DNA of 11,950 nucleotides from Cyclostephanos tholiformis (GCA_036939975.1 JALLPB010000973.1:1-11950), one strand, 5' to 3'; positions 1-7,701 are shown, numbered from the stretch's first letter. The notes: generated by a model from the sequence alone, not told the origin. Numbers and translations: made by a program.

Positions 1-480
1 TGTTTGCAGGGATTGTGTTAGAATTATTTTATCAAGATTGTTTAGGATTGTTTGCTCCCCTTGTTTAGGATTGTTTGGAGCAAATAAAGATATCAATACT
101 TAGGAATTTACATGGTGACTCCAAATTATTTGATGATAATATAAAATACAATGTCAATTCAACCTAAAATCTTCTCTTTCTTTGCAGCAATGTTCTATAT
201 TATGGTGATTCCTCTCATGTAAAAGGAAGCAGGGACAATGCCGGCCGCGTCAGGGGGGCGGCATCTCCATGATTCACCGGTGCGGGCTCAGACCTGTTGG
301 TGGTGAAGTGAGCCTAAAGTATCTTTAGGCTACAACTAGTGGATCAAGGACAGACGGAGAAACACCGTTAGGGTAGCCTCCCAGGAATCCCGGCAGAATT
401 GTTCGACCAAGTTAGCACCAAAGCCTGTTAGGCTGAGATGAATGTCAACCCGTGAAGATGTCATGCGCCAAGAAAAATGA
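1..480. other. Unassigned left flank with short repeats
   Basis: No coding region is recognisable here on either strand; all frames are broken by stops. A perfect 17-nt direct repeat (TTGTTTAGGATTGTTTG) occurs at 38-54 and 61-77. A perfect 9-bp hairpin with a 3-nt loop lies at 311-331 (AGCCTAAAG / CTTTAGGCT), and a weaker 5-bp hairpin of the same flavour (AGCCT GTT AGGCT) lies near 424-436. The stretch 235-460 is more GC-rich than its surroundings. It may be the decayed end of another mobile element, but nothing identifies it. Confidence 0.4.
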
Positions 481-529
481 ATCCCAAGAAACCACTCGAT
501 TCAAATATACCCATTTTTTCACCATGTAA

Positions 530-890
530 TATCAAATATGGAAACTTCCGTAAAATGCATATTCAATATTAGATGGCAGTAGTAACCTGTAACTTCAAAG
601 TTACGGGTCTTGTCACCATCTAATATTGAATATGAAAAATGCTGTAAACCTTATATTTGATATTAGATGACTACAGTATATTGTAACTTCAAAGTTAGAT
701 AGTGGAGGGCCATCTGATATCGAATATGGAATTGCTGTATATTTGATATTAGATGGCAGGAGTAACCTGGGTAGCCCCTGCCATCTAATATCGAATATGA
801 CCCTTAAAAAATTACTACATTTCCCGTAATGCCAAAATTACGTTCGTTACTACGTATGTAACTTCGAAGTTACCAATATTCGATATAGCT
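530..890. repeat. Inverted-repeat cluster, about 90-bp period
   Basis: This AT-rich block is built from one motif in both orientations. CATATTCAATATTAGATGG at 558-576 and its exact reverse complement at 616-634 form a 19-bp inverted repeat. Variants of the forward arm recur ending near 670 and 756, and variants of the reverse arm at 710-728 and 781-799. Arms 740-760 and 777-797 pair with one mismatch. Between and after the arms lie smaller dyads: GTAACTT/AAGTTAC at 589-604, a related half at about 682-697, and a perfect 16-bp palindrome GTAACTTCGAAGTTAC at 858-873. Spacing of the AGATGG motif is 94 then 86 bp. It could be a satellite fragment, nested MITE copies, or the terminal repeats of the adjacent DNA transposon. 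Confidence 0.75.
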
Positions 891-893
891 TGT

Positions 894-1195
894 ACAGATC
901 CGCACAACCTTGACAAGTTGACTGCAAATGTCAAAGAGGCCTATGCCAAACTGCCTCTTGACATTTGCCCACATGTTTGGTTGGTGACACAGATCGTCAT
1001 GAACTACATCCTTCTTTGTGATGGTGGTTACAATTATATGCTCCCACACGTCAGGAAGCTTAAAGTTGTTGTGTGATTGGCCGTGACTTCCCAATGAGGC
1101 TCCCATGCAGAGTAATAGATGCCAACAAAGATATCAATGAAGCCACAATCACCGCTTTTGTTGCTGCAAGGGACAGAAATGGTACATTATGGTTG
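894..1195 (+). pseudogene. C-terminal relic of a Tc1/mariner-like transposase
   Basis: A frame running to the TGA at 1074-1076 encodes the segment LDKLTANVKEAYAKLPLD, then a Trp/Leu-rich stretch, then GGYNYMLPHVRKLK. This pattern (alternating Leu helix, then GG-x-N-Y-x-x-PH-x-x-K) is typical of the extreme C-terminus of mariner-like transposases of plants and protists, where it follows the last catalytic residue. After a one-base frame change the next conserved element, a G-x-x-[FL]-P-x-x-[LI]-x-C stretch (GRDFPMRLPC), follows at about 1076-1110. The DDD/E catalytic core is absent, because repeat sequence begins immediately upstream, so this is a truncated, frame-broken copy. Family assignment rests on motif memory only. 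Confidence 0.5.
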
Positions 1196-1470
1196 TTTGT
1201 TGTTGTGTCATGTTCAAATTTGCCACTCATCAACTCCCTTGCATTGTCCTTTTTTTAATTAATTGTTGTCTCATTTGCTTTTTCATATAGGAGGTTGCAA
1301 TTGCCCTTCTTGACCACATTCCTGATGCCGCCAACAGAAATGGTATTTGGTGGTGCCTTGTTTTTGTTTGCCCTCTGTCGTATCCCTCACATCACCATTT
1401 TTACTAATTGATTGTTGTGAGGCCGTGATCGCCCTCGTCAACTTTGTTCCCAATGCTGCCGCAGATGATG
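1143..1470 (+). other. Three similar exon-like units
   Basis: Three plus-strand stretches beginning near 1138, 1291 and 1422 encode related peptides: EATITAFVAARDRNG, EVAIALLDHIPDAANRNG and EAVIALVNFVPNAAADDE. The second is preceded by a pyrimidine-rich tract ending in CATATAG and the third by TTGTGAG, both acceptor-like. The first two are followed by AAATG|GTA, donor-like. The intervening sequence is T-rich and has stops. They resemble alternating exons of a small helical repeat protein, or triplicated tail sequence of the transposase relic just upstream. Splicing at the donor-like sites would not preserve the matching frame, so I do not call a gene. Confidence 0.3.
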
Positions 1471-1479
1471 AGTTGATTG

Positions 1480-2514
1480 TTCAAATTGTCCATTTGATCC
1501 AACAATTAGTTTCTTGATGGCTCTGCATCAGGCAAACCAATTGAACCCTAACCCCAACCCTAAAAAAAATCATTGTGGTACCACTGCATGATGGCTATGT
1601 GGACAATAATCACAGCAATGGTGGCAATGGTGGTGACTGCAATGGCAAGGACTTAGATGGCCTCCATCTGATGGGATGGTGACTTCATCAATTTGACGAG
1701 TTGAAAAAGTTGTTTGATAATTTCATGGCCGAGTTGGAGTGGGGTAACAAAGACTATGTCCACAACTTGGTCGTGAAAGAAGATGGTGAGTATGCTCCAG
1801 AGGGGTAGCTCTCCATCCGATGTCATGGTGGTGGGGAACCCATCGTAGAGTACTCCACTTTTCCATCCTGTTAACATTGTTTTTGGGAGGTCGGATGTTG
1901 TGTTGTGTGTTTTTTGTTACATGCATTGAAGTCCTGTGCAAAAAATGAAGAAAGCAACATTCACCAAAATTGCAGTTTAACTTTGAAATTCATAAAAACT
2001 ATAAATGTGGGACATGACTGTACATTACGCCACATAATAAGATTGCTGGTTCAGACAGCAGCAGAATTCTTTATTTTTTGGCTATTTTTGCTTGGCAGGA
2101 GAGAACCGCCAAAAAAACCGCCCAATTCAATGGTCTCTTCTAGTGTGTGTTTTGCTTTTTATTGAGCTGAAGTACCACTAGTACTTGCAGGACTTGGTAA
2201 ACACTGACACAGCACATCGATGATGCGCCGTGCATATAAATAGCAAATAAAAGGTAATAATAATTAGATATTCTAGTTTTAACAATGTAGACTTGTTGTG
2301 TAATATGTGGGCTGCCTGTGGAATGTCACAGTGCTGGATGGGAGCCACCATAGAGGCCGTAGATCAGTGGTGGCTGCCATGGTAGGGGTGTATTTTTTTC
2401 TTAACTTGCCTAGATAATCGATCATATGTTTAATTTCTACAGTACTCATGTATTATTCCTACATAGGTAGTCCACAAAAATTGACCTCAACGAACCAAAA
2501 ACCACTGTAGTATG
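1480..2514. other. Stretch without a supportable gene
   Basis: No conserved protein is visible. At 1544-1564 there are about three degenerate copies of a telomere-like CCCTAA unit, too short to mean much. From about 1693 to 1808 the plus strand has a 38-codon open stretch (FDELKKLFDNFMAELEWGNK and onward) that ends at a TAG and matches nothing I know. From 1880 to 2514 the sequence is AT-rich with many stops, including a TATAAATA at about 2234 with no gene downstream of it. Confidence 0.4.
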
Positions 2515-2519
2515 ATAGC
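2515..2519. repeat. Left target-site duplication (ATAGC)
   Basis: The 5 bp left of the 3' LTR read ATAGC. The 5 bp right of the 5' LTR (7518-7522) read ATAGT. Four of five bases agree, consistent with the 5-bp target duplication usual for Copia elements after one later substitution. Confidence 0.6.
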
Positions 2520-2845
2520 TGTTGATGCAATACCATTACTAGGGTCCGTGCAAGTAATGATGCAATGGAATGCCTGTGTATAACGTAGTAAAGAGAGATT
2601 AGAATTAAAAAGTGACAAGAGGGATAAAAGCCCTCTTCCACACTCAACTTCCCTGGCATTCTTAGTGCACGGTACATGCCCAGGCTCCAAGGCTATCCAC
2701 CAATGTATTGGAGAGAAGCCCTTCCCTCACCTGCCACGTCGTTGTTTCCTCTTGCCACATCAGAGACAGCCATCTCTTTCTCTATTAACCCACCTTCATT
2801 GCCATCTGCTCGTTCGTCTTGTTTTCCTGCCTGTTCTCCAATACA
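2520..2845 (-). repeat. 3' LTR
   Basis: This LTR is about 93% identical to the 5' LTR at 7186-7517. Read on the element's strand it begins TGTATTGGAG (2 nt longer than the 5' copy at this point) and ends GCATCAACA, giving TGT...ACA ends. The pol frame continues across the boundary and ends at a TAG at 2695-2693 inside the LTR. The purine-rich tract just upstream on the element's strand is short (GCAGGAG, 2846-2852), a weak polypurine tract. Confidence 0.9.
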
Positions 2846-3412
2846 CTCCTGCAATATGAGGCTGTCCCTTGAGGGTACTGTGAATATCGGTCCACCCCTG
2901 TGACTTGTTGTGGCTGGAGTGAAGGGAATTGATGGTCTGGTCTGTACCCACTGCTCAAAATCTCCATCGTTGTGCTCCACTGGGATACCCATGACTTGGC
3001 TGCAAAATACCTATTAATGTTGCTCCACATTTGCTCCATGGGACAGTGCTTGTGAGTGATTTCCCATTAATCAATCTTATCCCTCACATAAAAATATTTG
3101 ACCTTGATGTGTTTGGTTTGCTTCGTACTGCTCACCTTTCCATTTGTCTCCAATAGGATAGCACTCATGTTGCCTTGATATACCAAGGATGGGTAACTTA
3201 TCACCATTCCTTTCCCAAGGCTCATCCCGGCCCTGGCCCTGGTATATTCTTTGCAATCCTGGTGTATTGCGTACAAAGCATCCACCCACCACCGTGCCAT
3301 AGTCAAGGAGTCCGCCGAAAGTACTAGCGGCATGTGGACTTTTCCTTGAGGTACTGCGACACCCTCGTCAGCTTCCCCAAATCGTCTTCATCCGGACATT
3401 TCACTCTCGTCG
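2693..3412 (-). pseudogene. Copia pol: RNase H remnant and C-terminal tail
   Basis: A broken reading contains the RT-RNase H connection (FLTTRVKCPDEDDLGKLTRV near 3420-3360), then after a frame change the start of RNase H (LVLSADSLTMARWWVDALYA, with Asp in the VDA motif, from about 3333). It then jumps at about 3192 from ISY straight to PSLVYQGNMSAILLETNG, normally the region after the active-site-containing middle of RNase H. The SSTEAE-type motif is therefore missing, an inferred in-frame deletion of roughly 40 codons. The tail reads TKQTKHIKVKYFYVRDKI, then a stop, then after another frame change MGIPVEHNDGDFEQW and onward into the 3' LTR. The deletion size is inferred from the usual family layout. 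Confidence 0.8.
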
Positions 3413-4583
3413 TCAAGAAAGTGACTGTTGGTTGGATATCTCTGCAAGCCCGTGCACTGAGGAACAAGATGTGAGCCACCATGTGATGAACTCCCTGGCC
3501 TGCTCCTCTGGCAGTGGGCGGGCATCTTTGTCTTCCCTCACGTTAAACAGGTGATCTGCCACCAGTGTACACTTTGTTGCTGATATATCTTCTGGGAAAT
3601 TAGAAATGATTCCCTTGACATATTCCACCATGTTGATTATCACGTGCCCATCCACCAAATAGTCCAGGATCATCCCCAAGTAATCATGGACCTTCCCTCT
3701 GTGTTCCACCATGGCTACCTCCTATGCTCCGCTGAGCCCAAACTTCATTACCTCCCCCGTATCCACGTGTGACACCTTGAGGTCATCTACGTGCCAGCAC
3801 ACTGTCATCTGGTTTCCATTGATCATTTTGTTTGCAACACATGGAAAGTGACAAGCATCTGATAGAACAACAGAGCACTCCTGAGCAGTTCATACAACGC
3901 CTTCTGTATTTTAACATAGAGAATAGGTGTGTTTCAATTATTGACTGTGACATACTTACAATACAGGTTGGGCACCACTTGTACCATCAGCTCCGCCAGT
4001 CACCCTTTTAGCACCATGGTGATGTCCTTGTCACTGTTGGCGTGAAGGAAAGCACCTCGGATATCATAGCTCACCACCTCCCTGCACTCATGTGCCTCTA
4101 TTACGGCAGTCAAGAATACTGACTCGGTTGTAACAGTGAGAGATGTGGTCTCTTGCTTCGCCCATTCCTCCCGCTGTTTCCTCCCATCCATGCAGAATTG
4201 CCGTTTGATGGACTTATCTTGCTTCTCTTTTAGGAACACCATGAGAGATGACACAGCCTTGGCCCTCTCCTCACGAGTTAGGTCACTCCTGTACACTGGC
4301 ATGAACACAGTCATATTGTGCATTTGGGCCAGTTCCTTCATCATGCCCTCCACCCTCCTCACCTCATTCCTTGAACTTCTTGAGGCCGGCCCTTAATGGA
4401 GTATTGCTGAAGGATTACCCCTAGGGCATACTCAAGTCTGTCCTCGACTGGGATTGGCTTGGTATCGCTGAGATCATCAGAAGAGAATATCATATATCCA
4501 TCCTTGATGATTCCTTGCTTGGGTTCCCCCTTCTCTTGTGCTCATCCTTGTATGAGTAGAGCGTAGTTGTCATAACGTGTTGT
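3413..4583 (-). pseudogene. Copia pol: reverse transcriptase (RVT_2), broken
   Basis: Reading leftward, an open stretch from 4362 gives QMHNMTVFMPVYRSDLTREE, a basic finger region, and SYDIRGAFLHA, which holds the first catalytic Asp (codon 4065-4063). A TGA at 4002-4000 follows, then LAELMVQ, another TGA at 3936-3934, ALYELLRSALLFYQ, and then a frame change with apparent loss of a short segment. Next comes MTVCWHVDDLKVSH, whose Asp pair (3787-3782) is the second catalytic motif (the YVDDL equivalent). A TAG at 3724-3722 is followed by HDYLGMILDYLVDG and the thumb region to 3413. Both catalytic motifs survive, but at least three stops and a frameshift prevent a product. The N-terminal approach (LEYALGVILQQYSIK, about 4460-4400) is in another frame from the fingers. 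Confidence 0.85.
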
Positions 4584-6057
4584 TCATCCCTTGTTCTGCC
4601 TCTTGGAGCGGTGTATGTCATTTGGGTACTCATCCTCATCATCATTATCAGCTTTATTGTCCGTTATCAGCTTTATTGTCCGATTCTTTATCGGAATAGT
4701 CGTCTTCATCTGTCTTGTTGTCCTTGTTGTCGTCACTGAGCACGATTGCGTCCCTCTTGTTCCGCTATAGCATGGGTAGGTCAGATACCATGATGATACC
4801 AATGTCATCAATTTCTTGAGTGCCAATCTCCCCATAGTCTGCATTGATGATGGCGGCTGGGAGAACATTTGGGATGACATTCCTGTCTACTCCTGCAATG
4901 TCCACTGGTTCAAGCCTGGTGTTCCATGCCACCCTGAGTCAAGTTTGTCTTCAATAGTTGGCATGGGTGTAGGCCGGTCTTGCTCTAGGGTCACTTCTGG
5001 AACCTCCACCACAACGGGCTGGTAGGGGATCACATCATCCTCAATTAAGCCATCAGGGGACTTGTCAATAGATTCATTCCACTCGAAGAGCACTCCTGTT
5101 TGGTCCGCAAAGTCAAAGCGTACCATTCCACCTTCGCGATGATGGAGTCCGGCAATTCCTGTTTCAAGGTTGAAAAACTTATACGTCCCCTGCAGGTTCC
5201 CCTTGGATCCAAGCACTATAGCCGATGTTGAACGGGGGGTTATGTCATTAGTAGGTGATGGCTCATCATGGGCTTCACAATACAAACCAAATGGGGCCTT
5301 GCAGTGCTTCTTAAAATCGAGTCGATGCCAAAGAACAATCCCTCGTGGGGATAGGTTTTCCGATAGTCCAGACTTTGATGGGAATGCATTTAGCCAAAGC
5401 ACCATGTGATAAATGAGTTCTATAAGGATAACTTGCAGCAGCCACTTGAAAGGCAGAGTGCTAAGGATCCTTTGTCCTTGCTCTTTGATCACCCGGATAT
5501 GCCACTTGATCTCCGGAATGTGTGCTTTTGCAGCCGTGGTGTTGATATTCAGAATCGGGATGAGGGGGGGAGTTTTTCAAATTCGTTGTCCATCAGTATC
5601 ATCCCAACTGTAAAGCCCCCTCAACCGTATAGATGTCGGACCTGTTCTATCCTTCTGATGAGAGACTTTGCTGTTCGGACTGGCAGAAACTCAGCTGTTA
5701 ATGGGTTAAGGCCCCTGGCCAGACTAACTAAGAATGGTACCCCATTTACAAACATCACACCCTTGAATCTTGCCCAGGTTCTGACCTCATTCATGTTGCT
5801 ATGCCCCACGAGCCCTCACTCGGCCTCGTGCACGTTGTTGAGAAGTCCCTGTATGGCATGCTGACATAGCTCACACATGTGTCAATGTAAAGGTGATGGG
5901 GATGCAACATTCCCGATACTCTGATCCGTTTGTTTCCCTGCTGCACAAGGGTCCACTCCTGCAACTCGATCCCGCACCTGCAACCCGACGGTTCCACCCT
6001 GAATAAAGCGCGCGTGTCATCAAGCTCGTCAACATTTAGGTTGTTGATTCCTTCCAC
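4584..6057 (-). pseudogene. Copia pol: protease remnant and integrase, broken
   Basis: From 6057 the frame downstream of the zinc knuckle runs to YIDTCVSYVSMPYRDF, the retropepsin-like D-T motif in a degenerate form. After a frame change GLVGHSN is followed almost at once by VMFVNGVPFLVSLARGLN of the integrase core. The protease C-terminus and the pre-integrase zinc-binding region are therefore apparently deleted. The expected first catalytic Asp is Gly (codon 5761-5759). A TGA at 5623-5621 precedes LMDNEFEKL (second Asp). A 7-base G tract at 5564-5570 coincides with a frameshift, followed by NINTTAAKAHIPEIKWHIRV (catalytic Glu) and the integrase C-terminal domain (LPFKWLLQVILIELIYHMVL). The acidic linker to RT has a frame change near 4900, a TAG at 4767-4765 and a frameshifting 19-bp duplication at 4645-4682. 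Confidence 0.85.
4645..4682. repeat. 19-bp tandem duplication inside pol
   Basis: TTATCAGCTTTATTGTCCG is present twice head to tail (4645-4663 and 4664-4682). Nineteen is not a multiple of three. Removing one copy restores a single minus-strand frame running from the acidic KTDEDDYSDKESDNKADN stretch into DDEDEYPNDIHRSKRQNK. The duplication is therefore a late inactivating lesion rather than original sequence. Confidence 0.85.
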
Positions 6058-6069
6058 CGCTAGGTCTGG

Positions 6070-7146
6070 GCATCACCGCATCTGGTGTCCTGGCTTTTCA
6101 CAGTGCCAGCAATTGGGATTGTTAGAGTCTCGACCGTCTCCCAGCTCCGCACTCCTGTATAAAAGCAAGCCCTTCCCTTGCTTTATCACGGGCATGCTGT
6201 GGCCGGATCATGATCTTGTAGTCATTGAGGAGCCACGTTGCCTCCACCATAGTCTTTGGGTAGTTGTCTGTACCCTTGGTCATGTCATTTGACAGCTCGA
6301 CTTTTAAAGGCCCATACCTAATGTTGTCAGCACCTCGTAAAAGCATGCACGCAAGGTATTCCTCCCAACAAGTGGCTTTCACAGCTTCAATCTGTGTGGG
6401 AGTCATGTTCTTGAGGTGATCAGGGTCCACTCTCTGCCCCACCAAGTGTGTGTTGATGGGCCCAGGTGCGTTTCTGTATGCTCGTCCATATGTCTCGACC
6501 ACTCTGATGGGCATGGTAAAAAATTTTACATAATTGGTGTTAGTCATCTCATGCCTCTGATAGTAGGTAGGGATGCAGTGCTTGGCTTGTTCTAGTGCCC
6601 ACATGCTTTGTTGATGTGCTCTGAAGTCGCAGCAATACCCTCGGATCAGTTGGAGTAGCTCCACTATGTCCTGCAAGGTGTTGATCATGGAGTAGTTGGT
6701 GGCTCCCTTAATCTTGCTCTCTAGCTCGGGGGAACACTGCCCTAGCACAAGTGCGTAGGCCCTTTTCTTGCTCTCTTCAATTTGGATAGCTTGTGTTCTC
6801 TTTTCTTGTGTCTCTTCTTTCCAGATGTACAATGCCTCTTGATCTACTGGATCTCCTGGAGTGGCTGGGGTGGGGAACCTTGGCAGCATAGTGATGGTGG
6901 GAAGTACCAGGTCACACATGGCTTGCGCAATCTCTGCCCCTGACTTATATTTCTGTTGGATGTACCTTGCAATCATACAACCAATTGTCACTACTTTGTG
7001 GCATACTTCACATTTCCTATATCCAAAGTGTGGGTTTTGAGCCCGACCACCCTGGTCGTGAACTCCTTTTCCTGTGGTTTGGTCCGCCTTCGGGGCTTTT
7101 TCCCCTCCACCTTCGGCTTCTGTTCCTCTGTTGTCATGTTGATCAT
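6070..7146 (-). pseudogene. Copia gag with CCHC zinc knuckle, broken
   Basis: On the minus strand gag starts at an ATG at 7146 (or 7137), giving MTTEEQKPKVEGKKPRRRTK, a basic N-terminus. It reads to GNVKYATK and a TAG near 6994, where a one-base shift is needed to enter the long open stretch 6991-6122 (VTIGCMIARYIQQKYKSG onward, largely helical, capsid-like). A second shift close to 6150 leads into a nucleocapsid zinc knuckle at 6111-6070. It is spaced CX2CX4HX4C exactly (C-W-H-C-E-K-P-G-H-Q-M-R-stop-C), with an in-frame TGA at 6075-6073 in the residue before the last Cys. The intact order and clean knuckle support Gag; two frameshifts and the stop make it a pseudogene. Gag would package the element RNA. 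Confidence 0.85.
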
Positions 7147-7171
7147 GCTCCGATCGGTTCTGGCAGTAGAC

Positions 7172-7185
7172 CTTTTTAATTCTAA
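7172..7185 (-). promoter_or_regulatory. Primer-binding site region, complementary to own LTR
   Basis: These are the first bases after the 5' LTR on the element's strand: TTAGAATTAAAAAG. They do not start with TGG, as a site for a tRNA 3' end would, and do not resemble an initiator-Met tRNA half-molecule site. They are the exact reverse complement of LTR positions 7265-7278, and the match extends one base into the LTR end (7186 with 7264). The position is that of a primer-binding site; self-priming is inferred. Confidence 0.6.
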
Positions 7186-7517
7186 TTTTGATGCAATACC
7201 ATTACTAGGGTCCGTGTGAGCAATGATGCAATGGAATGCCTGTGTATAACGTAGTAAACAGAGATTAGAATTAAAAAGTGACAAGAGGGATAAAAGCCCT
7301 CTTCCACGCTACTGTAGTTGACTTCCCCAGCATTCTTAGTGCATGGTACACACCCGGGCTCCACGGCTTTCCACCGATGTATTGGAGAGGAGCCCTTCCC
7401 TCACCTTCCACGTCGTTGTTTCCTCTTGCCACATCAGAGACAGCCATCTCTTTCTCTATTGACCCACCTTCATTGCCATCTGCTCGTTCGTCTTGTTTTC
7501 TTGCCTGTTCTCCAACA
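7186..7517 (-). repeat. 5' LTR
   Basis: On the element's strand this begins TGTTGGAGAACAGG at 7517 and ends GCATCAAAA at 7186, against GCATCAACA in the 3' copy, so the last Cys-to-Ala-type base change (C to A) is probably a mutation. It contains an initiator-like TCACTTT (YCAYTYY) at 7281-7275 and, just upstream on that strand, a 7-bp hairpin at 7283-7303. Relative to the 3' LTR it has an 8-nt indel in the region of 7308-7320. Confidence 0.9.
7275..7281 (-). promoter_or_regulatory. Candidate initiator (YCAYTYY) in the LTR
   Basis: TCACTTT on the minus strand fits the YCAYTYY initiator pattern used in stramenopile core promoters, with the A at 7279 as a possible +1. The same bases are kept in the 3' LTR. 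No TATA box is seen at the expected distance. Transcription from here would make R plus U5 about 94 nt. The motif is short and would be unremarkable alone; its weight comes from lying one base before the segment complementary to the primer-binding site. Confidence 0.4.
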
Positions 7518-7522
7518 ATAGT
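7518..7522. repeat. Right target-site duplication (ATAGT)
   Basis: This 5-bp flank pairs with ATAGC at 2515-2519, with one mismatch, and marks the right edge of the Copia insertion, about 250 bp before the start codon of the PsbP-like gene. Confidence 0.6.
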
Positions 7523-7668
7523 GCACCACCAAATTTGTCATGATAAACTTGGTCCCCTCAAGCCGCCACAATTTCGCGAGAGATAGAGGCCAAGGCCGAC
7601 AGGATGGTGCCTGGGCTTCGGACGAGTGCTATGGCATCACTTACTCCTTAAATATGGGTGAGACGGGA

Positions 7669-7701
7669 GACTGAATTCAGTCAAAAAGACTGAATTCAGT
7701 C
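7669..7701. promoter_or_regulatory. Duplicated 14-bp palindrome upstream of the PsbP-like gene
   Basis: The perfect palindrome GACTGAATTCAGTC occurs at 7669-7682 and again at 7688-7701, separated by AAAAA. The copies are 19 bp apart, start to start. They end 66 bp before the ATG, so they lie in the promoter or the 5' UTR. As DNA they could be a paired dimer-binding site; as RNA the whole unit could fold into a 14-bp stem with a five-A loop. No factor is recognised. Confidence 0.6.

Larger units (their letters stand above)
2520..7517 (-). mobile_element. Ty1/Copia LTR retrotransposon, full length, dead
   Basis: Two direct repeats of 326 and 332 bp bound about 4.3 kb of internal sequence. On the minus strand this has the order gag, CCHC zinc knuckle, protease-like segment, integrase, reverse transcriptase, RNase H. 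Integrase before RT is the diagnostic Copia (Pseudoviridae-type) gene order. The LTRs start TGTTG and the 3' LTR ends CAACA on the element's strand, and the flanks form a 4/5 target-site duplication. The protein style matches Copia elements abundant in diatoms and other algae. By hand alignment the LTRs differ at about 20 of about 322 aligned positions plus 8-nt and 2-nt indels, so the insertion is not recent. Frameshifts, stop codons and apparent internal deletions throughout gag and pol show it cannot be autonomous. Confidence 0.92.

Noticed and set aside
530..890. CRISPR-like array
   Set aside because: Repeats alternate in orientation, vary in sequence and spacing, and the genome is eukaryotic; no cas genes.
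1544..1564. Interstitial telomere repeat
   Set aside because: Only about three degenerate CCCTAA-like units; easily chance.
1905..2165. 86-codon plus-strand open frame
   Set aside because: AT-rich, no conserved motif, and no good start or splice context.
2234..2241. TATA box (TATAAATA)
   Set aside because: No gene follows on either strand within a sensible distance; the region is AT-rich.
2676..2903. Plus-strand open frames in both LTRs (Pro/Ser-rich)
   Set aside because: Opposite strand of the LTR; the two copies match only because the LTRs are duplicated.
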